Shown here one piece after another: positions 42,093-50,671 of a DNA stretch of 64,000 bases (the first letter of the stretch is position 1; each line of letters starts with the position of its first letter). A program made the translations under genes and the position numbers. A model generated the notes under the pieces. That model saw nothing but the letters and a program-made list of their open reading frames with translations. It did not search any database and was not told where the DNA came from. Source of the stretch: RHKX01 sp963784885 (GTDB lineage: Bacteria; Actinomycetota; Thermoleophilia; Solirubrobacterales; 70-9); the NCBI GenBank assembly GCA_963784885.1, contig CAWATA010000002.1, forward strand, positions 248,001 through 312,000, in the 5' to 3' direction.

Positions 42093-43286
42093 ATGCCCTC
42101 CGTCGGCGCGCCGCGCTCCAGCTCCCGCCGAGCGATCCTCGCGATCGCGATCTCGGCGATCGCGCTCGAGACGGCGCTGCTCGGCATGGTCGCGCCGCTG
42201 CTGCCCGAGATCGAGCAGCGGACCGGCGCCGGCGACGAGGCCCTCGGGCTCGCCCTGGCCGCCTACGCGATCCCGATCCTCTTCATCTCGATCCCGGTCG
42301 GCCGTCTCGCCGACCGCCTCGGCCGTCGGCCCCTGCTGCTCGGCGGTCTCGTCCTCACCGGCCTCGGCTCGATCCTGATCGCGGTTTCCGGCGCCCTCGG
42401 ACCGCTGCTCGCCGGACGCGCGGTGCAGGGCCTGGGCTCGACGCTGAGCTGGGTCGCGGCGCTCGCGCTCGTCTCCGACCTGGCTCGGCCCGGGCGCAAG
42501 GGCGAGGCGATCGGCTTCGCCCTCGCCGCCAACAGCCTCGGCGCCATCGGCGGTCCCGCGCTCGGGGGGATCGCCGGCGGCGCAATCTCCTTCGAGGCCC
42601 CGTTCATCCTCGTCAGCGTGGCGGCTGCGTCGATGTTCGTGGTCGGGTTCTTCGTCCTGCCCCGGGTCGTACCCGGCCCCGACGACGAGCCCGTCCGGCC
42701 GCGCTCGGCGTTCTCGTCGCTGCTCCGCCGGCGCGCCGCGCTCCCGGCCGCGATCGCCGTCGTCGGTGCCGCCCTGCTCGGTCTCATCGACTTCGTGGTG
42801 CCGCTCGACCTCGACCGCAGCTTCGGCACCACCGCGACCACGATCGGCGTGATCTTCGCCGGCCTCGCGCTCGCCGACGCGTTCGTTGCGCCGCTCGCGG
42901 GCACGGCCGGCGATCGCCTCGGCCGGCGCCCGGTCGCGTTCGCGGGTGCTGTGATGACGGCCGCCTCCGGGGTTCTCATGGTCGTCCTGCCGGGACTCGC
43001 CGGCGCGGTCTTCGCCCTCGCAGTCCTCGCGATCGGCATCGCCGTCGGCTTCGCCGCCGCGATCCCCTGGCTGGACGAGACGTTCGGCGAAACCGACCGC
43101 GGGCTCGCCTACGGCGGTCTCAACCTGATCTACGCCCTCGGCTACACGATCGGCCCGCTGCTCGGAGGCTGGATGCTCGGCCATTCGGGAGCCGATGCCG
43201 CCTACGTCTTCATCGCCGTCGTCTCGACCGGCCTCTGGGCCGTGCTGGCGAGGTCGTGGCTGCTGAACGGCCCCCGCACCGGTTAG
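42093..43286 (+). CDS. MFS transporter (drug:H+ antiporter-like)
   Basis: 397 residues, 12 predicted helices. The first loop motif A is 'GRLADRLGRRPLLLGG' near 72, repeated in the second half as 'GTAGDRLGRRPVAFAG' near 272. 'ALALVSDLARPGRKGEA' and 'GPALGGIAGGAISFEAPF' are typical motif C-like segments. An efflux or sugar/drug transporter is expected; substrate unknown. It lies between tRNA-Trp and tRNA-Gly. Confidence 0.9.
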   Translation: MPSVGAPRSSSRRAILAIAISAIALETALLGMVAPLLPEIEQRTGAGDEALGLALAAYAIPILFISIPVGRLADRLGRRPLLLGGLVLTGLGSILIAVSGALGPLLAGRAVQGLGSTLSWVAALALVSDLARPGRKGEAIGFALAANSLGAIGGPALGGIAGGAISFEAPFILVSVAAASMFVVGFFVLPRVVPGPDDEPVRPRSAFSSLLRRRAALPAAIAVVGAALLGLIDFVVPLDLDRSFGTTATTIGVIFAGLALADAFVAPLAGTAGDRLGRRPVAFAGAVMTAASGVLMVVLPGLAGAVFALAVLAIGIAVGFAAAIPWLDETFGETDRGLAYGGLNLIYALGYTIGPLLGGWMLGHSGADAAYVFIAVVSTGLWAVLARSWLLNGPRTG

Positions 43287-43373
43287 CCGGGAAGCGCGGG
43301 GGGTGCGCGGGCTCCGCGCAGGGCCTCGCGCGATGCGGTCGCCGGCGGCGATCCGGCAGAATGCCCGGGCAGT

Positions 43374-43444
43374 GCGGCGGTAGCTCAACGGTAGAGCCTC
43401 AGCCTTCCAAGCTGATGACGCGGGTTCGATTCCCGTCCGCCGCT
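43374..43444 (+). tRNA. tRNA-Gly (TCC anticodon)
   Basis: 71 bases. Acceptor GCGGCGG pairs with CCGCCGC; discriminator T. Anticodon loop CTTCCAA with TCC; T arm 'GGTTCGATTCC'. No encoded CCA. Confidence 0.96.
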
Positions 43445-43613
43445 CTATCGGTGGGTCGGCGGCGCGACGTTGCGCTTCCGCCGCCTCTACCGTCATCGTG
43501 GTTCCGGTCGCAGCAGTCGTGAATCCGGCCGACCGCGGGTTTCGATGGAAGGGATCCACGGGATCTCCTCGAATGGGAATCACGACCGTCCGGGATGATT
43601 GTTAGGATTTCGC

Positions 43614-43619
43614 TAGCAT
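43614..43619 (+). promoter_or_regulatory. -10-like hexamer for the CAP gene, likely leaderless
   Basis: TAGCAT ends 8 bases before ATG 43628; no Shine-Dalgarno sequence between. Confidence 0.4.
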
Positions 43620-43627
43620 CCTCACCA

Positions 43628-44245
43628 ATGCTTAACAGGTACCTGAACATGGGACTCGCACGGAGGCGTTCCCCGAAGCTCCCCCCTCAAATGCGTAGAT
43701 CTCAAACCCTTCTGATCACTCTGTTCGTCGCGGCCGCCGTTCTGATCTTCGGCACTGCGGCCCCCCGCGATGCGTCTGCCGCCTCCTGCACCGGCGCCGA
43801 CAAGAAGCCGCGACAGATATCGAGCAAGACCGCCGGCAAGGTCGTCGTCTGTCTGATCAACAAGAAGCGCCGCCATCACGGGCTCAAGGCGCTGAAGCGA
43901 AATCGCGACCTCACCAAGGCAGCGCGATCGCATACGCAGAGCATGCAGAAGTCGAACTGCTTCAGCCATCTCTGCCCCGGAGAGGCGAGCCTCGCGGGCC
44001 GCTACCAGCGAGCCAGCTACCTGCCTTGCGGCTGCAGCTGGGGCGCGAGCGAGAACATCGCCTGGGGTCAGGACGGCTCCGGCTCGCCGCGGCGAATCGT
44101 CAAAGCCTGGATGCACAGCTCCGAGCATCGGCACAACATCCTCGGCTCCTACGACCACATCGGCGCGGGGGTCAAGTGGGGCTCGCCGTCCAGTCGCCGC
44201 GATCGAGCCGGCACCTACACGGTCGACTTCGGCTTCAAGCGCTGA
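43628..44245 (+). CDS. Secreted CAP/SCP-domain protein
   Basis: 205 residues from ATG 43628. An ATG at 43691 would give a cleaner 184-residue protein; the choice rests on the -10 box. Signal segment 'TLLITLFVAAAVLIFGTAAP', then CAP features: 'VVCLINKKRRHHGLKAL', 'AARSHTQSMQKSNCFSH', 'GASENIAWG' and 'KAWMHSSEHRHNIL' with metal/active histidines. Cysteines at 'CFSHLC' and 'LPCGCSW' may form disulfides. CAP proteins are secreted; bacterial roles are mostly unknown. Confidence 0.9.
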   Translation: MLNRYLNMGLARRRSPKLPPQMRRSQTLLITLFVAAAVLIFGTAAPRDASAASCTGADKKPRQISSKTAGKVVVCLINKKRRHHGLKALKRNRDLTKAARSHTQSMQKSNCFSHLCPGEASLAGRYQRASYLPCGCSWGASENIAWGQDGSGSPRRIVKAWMHSSEHRHNILGSYDHIGAGVKWGSPSSRRDRAGTYTVDFGFKR

Positions 44246-44309
44246 AGGCGACCGAGCGAGCCACTCGCTCGCCGGTGAGCGCTCGACTTTGATCTAGACT
44301 GCGCCGCCA

Positions 44310-44383
44310 CGGGGCGTGGCGCAGCTTGGTAGCGCATTCGACTGGGGGTCGAAAGGTCGCTGGTTCAAATCCAGTCGCCCCGA
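44310..44383 (+). tRNA. tRNA-Pro (GGG anticodon), island insertion site
   Basis: 74 bases. Acceptor CGGGGCG pairs with CGCCCCG; discriminator A. Anticodon stem TTCGA/TCGAA, loop CTGGGGG, anticodon GGG. T arm 'GGTTCAAATCC'. Its last 46 bases, plus the next base, recur exactly at 50981-51027. Confidence 0.96.
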
Positions 44384-44384
44384 T
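44338..44384. repeat. attL-like direct repeat (47 bases, inside tRNA-Pro)
   Basis: Identical over 47 bases to 50981-51027; the flanking bases differ at both ends (T and A here, G and T there). It covers the anticodon arm to the 3' end of the tRNA, the usual target of tyrosine-integrase attachment sites. Confidence 0.85.
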
Positions 44385-44498
44385 ATCCGGCCCAGGCACG
44401 GCCCACTGTCTCGCCGCCGGCGGATACCTTCGACAGGCCTTAGAGGCGCTCCGATCAGCTTGGAGTTCGGACGCGCAATATGGCCAGAACGTTCGAGG

Positions 44499-44582
44499 TC
44501 ACCGGCACTGCCACGCCATCAAGGCGGTGCGCAGGTTGCCGAGGTGGAGATCCCCCGTAGGCGACGGGGCAAAGCGGCCCAA
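44499..44582 (-). pseudogene. gluQ: N-terminal remnant of glutamyl-Q tRNA(Asp) synthetase
   Basis: A 27-codon frame (TTG 44582 to TGA 44499) reads '[20 protein letters not shown]', the class I synthetase HIGH-type start (here LHLGN) of GluQRS, then stops. The frame is preceded in frame by the stop of the Cys-rich protein. The other roughly 270 residues of the enzyme are absent, so it is a broken gene. It lies just inside the left island repeat. Confidence 0.8.
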
Positions 44583-44594
44583 GACACTTGGCGC

Positions 44595-45122
44595 TTAGCA
44601 GGGGGCCTTACAGCCGTCGCCGTTGTCGGCGCAGCAGGCACCGCAGCAGACGTAGCCGCTGGTTGTGCCAACGGACGGCGCCGGGCAGCACTTGCCGCCC
44701 ACCTCCGTGCAGCCGGGACAGAGGACATCCTTGTTCTTCTGGGCGTCGAAGCCTCCGCACGAGCCGTCCTTGATGCAGTCGAAATGCGCCGCCTTGTGGC
44801 GCACGCGGACCTGCTCGTCGCACTTGATCTTCGTGGTCACATCTTTGGCTGCGAGTTGCGGAAAGATGAGTACAGCGGGCGTGAAGAACGAGGTAAGCGT
44901 GCTGAAGTAGCTGGAGGCGAACTGGCCCGTGCACTTGTCGTAGTTGCCCCCCTTCTCGACCTGAGCAACGTAGAGGCAGGGCTTGGTGCAGCTTGGCACT
45001 GCCGCCTCGGACGTTGCCGACCGGACCAAGGGCAGGGTCCCCAGAGCCCCGGCCAGCGCGAGCTTGAAGCCATTGCGGCGGGTGTGGGGGGTGGCCAGGC
45101 GGTCGAACCAGTGGTCGCTCAT
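44595..45122 (-). CDS. Cysteine-rich Tat-exported protein
   Basis: 175 residues from ATG 45122. The N-terminus 'TPHTRRNGFKLALAGALGTLPL' has a twin-arginine and hydrophobic core, a Tat-type signal. The mature part contains 16 cysteines, grouped near the C-terminus ('CPGC', 'GKCCPAP', 'YVCCGACC'), and no tryptophan. The pattern suggests a folded, disulfide-linked extracellular protein. No family recognised. The ATG overlaps the stop of the helical neighbour (ATGA). Its nearness to a MauE-like thiol protein fits disulfide formation outside. Confidence 0.75.
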   Translation of the reverse strand: MSDHWFDRLATPHTRRNGFKLALAGALGTLPLVRSATSEAAVPSCTKPCLYVAQVEKGGNYDKCTGQFASSYFSTLTSFFTPAVLIFPQLAAKDVTTKIKCDEQVRVRHKAAHFDCIKDGSCGGFDAQKNKDVLCPGCTEVGGKCCPAPSVGTTSGYVCCGACCADNGDGCKAPC

Positions 45123-45595
45123 CGGATCTTGACCTCCAGGTATGCATTGACCTTCTTGAGCTCCTCGGCGCTGTTCCGCTCGTGCTCGGCGATCCCCTTG
45201 GCAATGGACGCGCCGGGCCGGCCGGGATCGCGCCATGAGGTCGCCCGCTTTCGCCATCCCTTCGCCTGCTGCTCAAGCGCCTCGCGCAGATGACGCCGAT
45301 CGGACTTGTTCACCTTGACGTCGGCGAGATCGCGCCTCATCTTGGTGAGGATCTCCGCAACCCGGTCGCAGCGATCCGCGGCCTCGAGGACCGCGGGAGT
45401 GAGCTTGCCGGTCGCCGGGATGTACCAGAGGGGTCCGGATCCGGCCTGGACTCGAGCGTCATCCGAGGGAAGAGCGCGGCCGGGATCGAGGTTCATCAGG
45501 ACCACGATGCTCTCGATCTCGGTCGAGAGCTTCTTGGTGCGGCGGTCGTCGTAGATGATCCTCTGCACGGCCCGGATCTCGGCTCTGGTCGCCAT
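45119..45595 (-). CDS. Unknown helical cytosolic protein
   Basis: 158 residues from ATG 45595 (GGAGTTGACGGAG-type ribosome site upstream). Highly charged and helical: 'ATRAEIRAVQRIIYDDRRTKKLSTEI', 'SDRRHLREALEQQAKGWRKR' and 'EHERNSAEELKKVNAYL'. A Gly/Pro-rich middle 'QAGSGPLWYIPATGKLTP' separates two helical blocks. No signal or membrane segment and no family recognised. The stop overlaps the Cys-rich gene. Confidence 0.68.
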   Translation of the reverse strand: MATRAEIRAVQRIIYDDRRTKKLSTEIESIVVLMNLDPGRALPSDDARVQAGSGPLWYIPATGKLTPAVLEAADRCDRVAEILTKMRRDLADVKVNKSDRRHLREALEQQAKGWRKRATSWRDPGRPGASIAKGIAEHERNSAEELKKVNAYLEVKIR

Positions 45596-45602
45596 CGCTC
45601 CG

Positions 45603-46265
45603 TCAACTCCTTCCCGCCGGGAGCCTGAGGCTCCCGATCCGTTCGGCGGCTCTGCCTCTGACCTCGACGTGAAGCTGTGGATCGAGCTGGTCCTCGATGC
45701 CCGCCGATCGCAGCCGCTCGGCCGCCTCGAGCGCATCGACGCGCTCGAGCAGCCGACCGTTCTGCTCGAAGAGCTGGTAGCCGAGGAGGGCGAGGACGAG
45801 GATCGCGAGCACGCAGCCCGCGATCGCAGCCGACTCCCCCGAGGCCGTTACCGCACCGATCGGCTCACCCGGCCCGGCGATCACGACTGCCGCGGCGGCG
45901 ACGCCCAGCGCTGCGTTGCGGAGCAGCGATCCGTACCCGACCGGCGACGGCCGCGAGCCGAAGCAGCCGCAGTCGGGCTGCTCGCCTCGCCGCAGGGCGA
46001 GGGCGATACCGAGCGAGAAGGCCGCGAGAAGCCCGGTTGCGGCGACGGCCGCGATCCGTGCGGTGCCTGTCGGCACCAAGAGGACGGCGATCGCGAGCTC
46101 CCCGAGCGGGATCAGGACCGACATCGCGCCGGCAACGGCGCGCGAACGAATCCCGAATTCGTGCACGGTGGCGGCGAAGTCACCTCGGTCGGTGAGCTTG
46201 CTGAGCGCCGCGACCGTGAAGACGGCCGCGAGGACCAGGCGGGCGACAAGCAACAATGCGTCCAT
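45603..46265 (-). CDS. MauE/DoxX-like membrane protein
   Basis: 220 residues from ATG 46265, with four predicted helices in the first 140 residues and a C-terminal coiled coil. 'RLVLAAVFTVAALSKLTDRGDF' and 'FGIRSRAVAGAMSVLIPLGELAIAVLL' match the MauE/DoxX family. The 'PDCGCFGS' motif near 95 is the redox-active CxC of MauE-type proteins. In methylamine dehydrogenase assembly, MauE helps make disulfides in the exported small subunit. Here the partner could be the Cys-rich protein two genes downstream. Confidence 0.85.
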   Translation of the reverse strand: MDALLLVARLVLAAVFTVAALSKLTDRGDFAATVHEFGIRSRAVAGAMSVLIPLGELAIAVLLVPTGTARIAAVAATGLLAAFSLGIALALRRGEQPDCGCFGSRPSPVGYGSLLRNAALGVAAAAVVIAGPGEPIGAVTASGESAAIAGCVLAILVLALLGYQLFEQNGRLLERVDALEAAERLRSAGIEDQLDPQLHVEVRGRAAERIGSLRLPAGRS

Positions 46266-46440
46266 CGCGTCAGCTCGAAGCCGTCAAGTCGGCCCCGCTC
46301 CTCCACTCTCGGCTCGGCAGGTGGCAAATCCTCAAACCCCGACTCCCTTCGTGGCGAGCATCCTCGAACGCTCCCCTGCGGACGTCAGAGGTGTTGACAC
46401 ATATGCGCGGCCCGGGCATCATCATCAGTCGAGCATCGCC

Positions 46441-47802
46441 TCATCCGCTCGGGTCGATGTTCTGATTGAGGTGGAACAGGTTGTCCGGGTCGTAGCGGCG
46501 CTTGAGCTCGACCAGCCGGTCGTAGTTGACGCCGAAGGCGTGCCGGACGCGGTCGTGGTCGTCTGCCGGGAGATAGTTCGTGTATGACCGGTCGGCCATG
46601 TGCGGGGCGAGTGCCTCGAACGTCGTGCGCGCCCAGGCGATGCCGGCGTCGGTGTCGGCCGGATCGGTCCACTGGGAGATGAGCAGGAGGTTGTGCCCTG
46701 CCTGCCGGTGCGGGTACGCGGTCTCGGTCGGCTCGATGCGCGTCGCCTGGCCCTGGAATGCCTCGATGATCAGCGCGCACTGGTCGGTGGGGGCGCGCTC
46801 GAATGCTTCGGCCAGGACGGCGATCGCCGCCTCGGAGAGCTCCGAGAAGAAGGCGGACTTCCAGTAGCCCAGGGCCCCGAACGGGAACAGCTCGTCGACG
46901 CTCGTGTTCGCGAGCTGGTAGGGAGTTCGCTCGATCATGTCGGCGGCGGGTGGGCCGAACGTCCGCACCGGCGCCACATCCGCCCGCGCCCGTTCGTCGT
47001 CGGCGCCGCAGTGGCACACCACGATCGCGCAAACCTTGGTCCCCGAGCCGTCGGGTGCGTGTATGAATGCGGCCTGGGTTCCGAGGTCGTCAGGGGCGGC
47101 TGCGCTGAAGTCGCGGTAGAACGACATGGCCTCGACGGCCGAGTCGAGCGGATGCAGGACCGGGCCTTTGAGGACGGTTGCCACCGCGTGGGCCTGAAAT
47201 TCGAACGACGTCACGACGCCGAAGTTGCCGCCTCCCCCGCGGATCGCCCAAAACAGGTCCGGGTCGGTGTCGGCACTCGCCGTCACCACCTCCCCGGAGG
47301 CCAGAACGACCTCGGCGGAGATCAGGTTGTCGATCACCATCCCGTAGCGACCCATCAGCCAGGCCAGCCCGCCGCCGAGCGTGAGTCCGCCGATTCCTGT
47401 GCTCGAGACGACGCCGCTCGGTGTCGCGAGGCCAAAGACGGCGGTCGCGCGGTCCAGTTCGCCGACCGTCACGCCCCCTTGGACCCGGACCGTTCGCCGC
47501 ACCGGATCGACGTGGATGCCCTTCATGAGGGAGAGATCGATCATCAGACCGCCCTCGGTCACCGCCTTGCCGGCGATGTTGTGCCCGCCGCCACGGACGG
47601 AGATCTCGAGCCCATCCTCGCGGCCCAGGTTCACTGCGTGAACGACGTCTCCCGTGTGCAGGCAGCGCGCGATGAGCGCCGGATGCTTGTCGATCAGTCC
47701 GTTGTGGATTCGCCGGGCTTCGTCGTAGCCCGGCTCACCCTGGGCGAGGATCTGGCCGGAGAAGGTCTCCCGCAGCTGGCTGACCGTGTCGACCGCCGTC
47801 AT
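46441..47802 (-). CDS. FAD-linked oxidase, berberine-bridge (BBE) type
   Basis: 453 residues from ATG 47802. The FAD domain has 'VRGGGHNIAGKAVTEGGLMIDLS' with the His that is a likely covalent FAD anchor, 'GGLTLGGGLAWLMGRYG' and 'FWAIRGGGGNFGVVTSF'. The C-terminal BBE segment is 'YDPDNLFHLNQNI'. Such enzymes oxidise sugars, alkaloids or other alcohols with O2. No signal peptide. It lies downstream of the LuxR regulator and upstream of MauE, with a 175-base gap before MauE. Confidence 0.92.
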   Translation of the reverse strand: MTAVDTVSQLRETFSGQILAQGEPGYDEARRIHNGLIDKHPALIARCLHTGDVVHAVNLGREDGLEISVRGGGHNIAGKAVTEGGLMIDLSLMKGIHVDPVRRTVRVQGGVTVGELDRATAVFGLATPSGVVSSTGIGGLTLGGGLAWLMGRYGMVIDNLISAEVVLASGEVVTASADTDPDLFWAIRGGGGNFGVVTSFEFQAHAVATVLKGPVLHPLDSAVEAMSFYRDFSAAAPDDLGTQAAFIHAPDGSGTKVCAIVVCHCGADDERARADVAPVRTFGPPAADMIERTPYQLANTSVDELFPFGALGYWKSAFFSELSEAAIAVLAEAFERAPTDQCALIIEAFQGQATRIEPTETAYPHRQAGHNLLLISQWTDPADTDAGIAWARTTFEALAPHMADRSYTNYLPADDHDRVRHAFGVNYDRLVELKRRYDPDNLFHLNQNIDPSG

Positions 47803-47866
47803 GCTGGACGCACCGTAGGCCGTGCTTCCGCGGAAGTAAATCCCGGAAAACCCCACACTTTGGCGG

Positions 47867-50671
47867 CTACTCCCCGGTCGTCCGCACGCCCGAGGACGGT
47901 AGCCGCCCCGCAAGCGCGGCACGCGAGCGGATGCCCAATTTCCGGTAGGCCCGGGTCAGGTGCGCCTCGACCGTGTGAACGCTGATGTAGAGGGCCGAGG
48001 CGATCTCCTTGTTCGCGAGTCCCTCGGCCGCCAGCAAGGCAACCCGCTCCTCCATCTTGGTGAGCTCGCCCGAACCGGGTCGCCGGCCGCTGATCCGCCC
48101 CATCTCCTCCCGTGCACGGCCGGCCCAAGTGCTCGCCCCGAGCTCATCGAAAACCCCGAGGGCGGTCTCATATGCCTCCCGGGCCGCCCGCCTCTCGCGC
48201 GCCCGCCGTCGCACCATGCCAAGCGCGAGCAGGGTCCGTCCGAGCTCGAACGGGCAGCTCATTTGGTCGTGTTCGACCAGTGCACCGTCGAGCGCAGCGC
48301 GGGCGGCGGCGAGGTCCCCTTCCGCGGCGGCGAGGAGACCCCGTCCCCGCGCTGCGGTGGCGAGCGCCCACGGGCTCGCCGAGCGTTCCGCCCGGTCCAC
48401 GTAGCCCTCGACGTACGAGCGGGCGAGCTCGAGCTCGCCGATGCCGATCAGCGCCTCGATCGCATTCGTCCAGGCGAAGTCGGTCGGCTCCTCCCAACCG
48501 TGCGAGACGAGCCATGCAGGCAGTGGACGCAGGTGATCGGCGGCGGCCCCCGGGTCGCCCGCGGAGAGTTCGATGAAGCCGAGCACCGTCCGGCTCTGGA
48601 TCCCGAAGAGCGAGTCCGAGATCGCCTCTGAGATCTCAACCGCTTCATGGGCCTCGGCTCGAGCGTCCGCGATCTGCCCGCGATGTGCGTCCAACAGCGA
48701 ACGCGCGTAGAGGGCGATGCCGCGGTACTGCTGATCGCCGAGCTGGTCGGCGAGGTCGATCATCGCGCGGACGTGGCCATCGGCGACCTGCCACTGCCCC
48801 GTGAACCACTCGACTTGAAAGAGATGGAAGAGCACGTGACCGTATGTCCCCTCATCGCCACGCGCGTGCGCTTCGGCGGAAACCGTCTCGAGGATCGGGC
48901 GCGCTCGGTCGAAATCGGACCGGCACATGAGCCGCCGTGCCAGAGTCACCCGCGGGCTCTCGTGAAACTCGAGCGGGCGCTGTAGCCCCTCCTCGAGTCG
49001 AACGCCGCGCTCGAGCAAGGCCGGCGTCACCTCGAGTGTCCAGGTCTCAGCCATCGCGACCCTCGCGATCGCGCGCGTGCGCAGTTCCGGGTCACCCACG
49101 AGCTCCGCGTGCTCGAGGGCGTCCCGCGCATGGTCGAGAGCATCGCGAACACGGCCCTCCAGCAGTCGGGTCCAGCTGAGAAAGACCAGGATCTCGGCAG
49201 CGCGGGCGTGGTCGTCGCCCGCCTCTCGCAGGGCCTCAGCGCACCAGCCGGCGAGCGTGGGGAGGTCCGCGCGACGTCCGCGTGCGAGTGCGAAGAGAAC
49301 GTCGGCGCGTTCGGGCCCTGGGCGGACATCCGGCAGGAGCCGATCAAGGATCGCGGCGGCTCGCGCGCGGTCACCGGCTACGCGATGGGCTTCCGCAGCG
49401 GCCAAGAGCCGCGAGCGCCGCCTGGCGGGCTCGTCGCCCGGGGTCAGCTCGGCCGCGAGCTCCGAGAGTTCCGCGGCGACGGCGGGCGCACCGCGCAGAG
49501 TTGCAGCTCCTGCTGCAGCATCGAGGGCGGATGCGACGTCCGCGTCAGGCTGTTGGGCGGCGAGCGCGAGGTGGCGTGCGCGTTCCTCTTCGTCCTCGAC
49601 GGTTTCGGCGAGCAGACGGTGAGCGGCGCGGCGTCTCCAGGGCGGCGCTGCCTCGTAACAGACCGACGCCATGAGCGGGTGGGCGAACCGAACTCGCTCG
49701 CCTTCCACCTCGGTCACCCCGGCTCGAATTGCCTGCTCGAGCGCGTTGGCGACGAGCTGCTCGTCATCGTGCGCCGCAGCAAGCGCCCCGAATGTCGGCC
49801 GGGCGAGGGCGGCCGCGCTGACGAGCACCTCGCGCGCGTCTTCGGGCAGCCGGGCGAGCCGCTCGCCGATCAGTTGCCTGAGCGTCCTCGGGATCGGGAC
49901 TGGGCGGCCCGCGGCAGTTCCCGAGTTCGCGAATTCGGCGGCGAGCTCGAGGGCGAAGAGCGGGTTTCCCCCCGTGATCTCGTGAAGCATCACGAGCTGA
50001 GGCCGGGAGAGTTCGATCTGAAGCCGTGCTCGCACGAACTGGAAGAGCTCGCTGAGGGTGAGCGGCGAAACCCCGAGCTCCTCGACCAGGCCCCCCGGAG
50101 GTAGTGGGGCGGGGTGAGCACCATCACCGGATACTCGCCGCACCGCGAAGAGGCATCCGACCCCCCCGCCGTGCAGGCGGCGAAGTGCGAACTCGAGCGT
50201 TCTCGCGGAGGGCTCATCCAGCCACTGGAGGTCGTCAACTGCGACGAGCACACCGCCCGACCGGCCCAGCATTCGGAGGCTGTCCAGCACTGCGAGCCCG
50301 ATCGCACGCGAGTCGTGAGCCTCATCGCCGGGGGTCCGCAGCAGGAGCGCCACCTCGAGTGCCCGCCGCCGCGGAGGGGCAAGGGAGGGCAGGACCCCGT
50401 CGATGACGCCGCTGAACAGGTCGGAGAGCGCCGCGAAGGAGAGGCCGGCCTCGGCCTCGACGGCCCGGTGTGTCAATACGTGAGGCAGCTGCCCGCGGGC
50501 CTGCTCGACGCCTCTCTGCCAGAGGGCCGTCTTGCCGATCCCCGGCTCGCCGGAGAACGTAAGGACACGAGGCTCTTGCACGAGGCGACCCAGAAGTCCC
50601 TCGATCGAGGCGAGCTCAGCCTTCCGGCCGATCAACTCGGGTGGGTGAGTGGCTGACTGACCTTCGAGCAT
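47867..50671 (-). CDS. Large LuxR-family ATP-dependent regulator (LAL type)
   Basis: 934 residues from ATG 50671. The N-terminal STAND/AAA NTPase has 'LIGRKAELASIEGLLG', Walker A 'GEPGIGKTALWQ' and Walker B 'LVAVDDLQWLD'. A long helical middle (about 380-850) resembles TPR-like repeats. The C-terminal LuxR HTH is 'LTKMEERVALLAAEGLANKEIASALYISVHTVEAHL'-region. LAL regulators activate nearby metabolic or antibiotic genes in response to a ligand and ATP. It lies next to the flavin oxidase, a plausible target. Confidence 0.95.
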   Translation of the reverse strand: MLEGQSATHPPELIGRKAELASIEGLLGRLVQEPRVLTFSGEPGIGKTALWQRGVEQARGQLPHVLTHRAVEAEAGLSFAALSDLFSGVIDGVLPSLAPPRRRALEVALLLRTPGDEAHDSRAIGLAVLDSLRMLGRSGGVLVAVDDLQWLDEPSARTLEFALRRLHGGGVGCLFAVRRVSGDGAHPAPLPPGGLVEELGVSPLTLSELFQFVRARLQIELSRPQLVMLHEITGGNPLFALELAAEFANSGTAAGRPVPIPRTLRQLIGERLARLPEDAREVLVSAAALARPTFGALAAAHDDEQLVANALEQAIRAGVTEVEGERVRFAHPLMASVCYEAAPPWRRRAAHRLLAETVEDEEERARHLALAAQQPDADVASALDAAAGAATLRGAPAVAAELSELAAELTPGDEPARRRSRLLAAAEAHRVAGDRARAAAILDRLLPDVRPGPERADVLFALARGRRADLPTLAGWCAEALREAGDDHARAAEILVFLSWTRLLEGRVRDALDHARDALEHAELVGDPELRTRAIARVAMAETWTLEVTPALLERGVRLEEGLQRPLEFHESPRVTLARRLMCRSDFDRARPILETVSAEAHARGDEGTYGHVLFHLFQVEWFTGQWQVADGHVRAMIDLADQLGDQQYRGIALYARSLLDAHRGQIADARAEAHEAVEISEAISDSLFGIQSRTVLGFIELSAGDPGAAADHLRPLPAWLVSHGWEEPTDFAWTNAIEALIGIGELELARSYVEGYVDRAERSASPWALATAARGRGLLAAAEGDLAAARAALDGALVEHDQMSCPFELGRTLLALGMVRRRARERRAAREAYETALGVFDELGASTWAGRAREEMGRISGRRPGSGELTKMEERVALLAAEGLANKEIASALYISVHTVEAHLTRAYRKLGIRSRAALAGRLPSSGVRTTGE

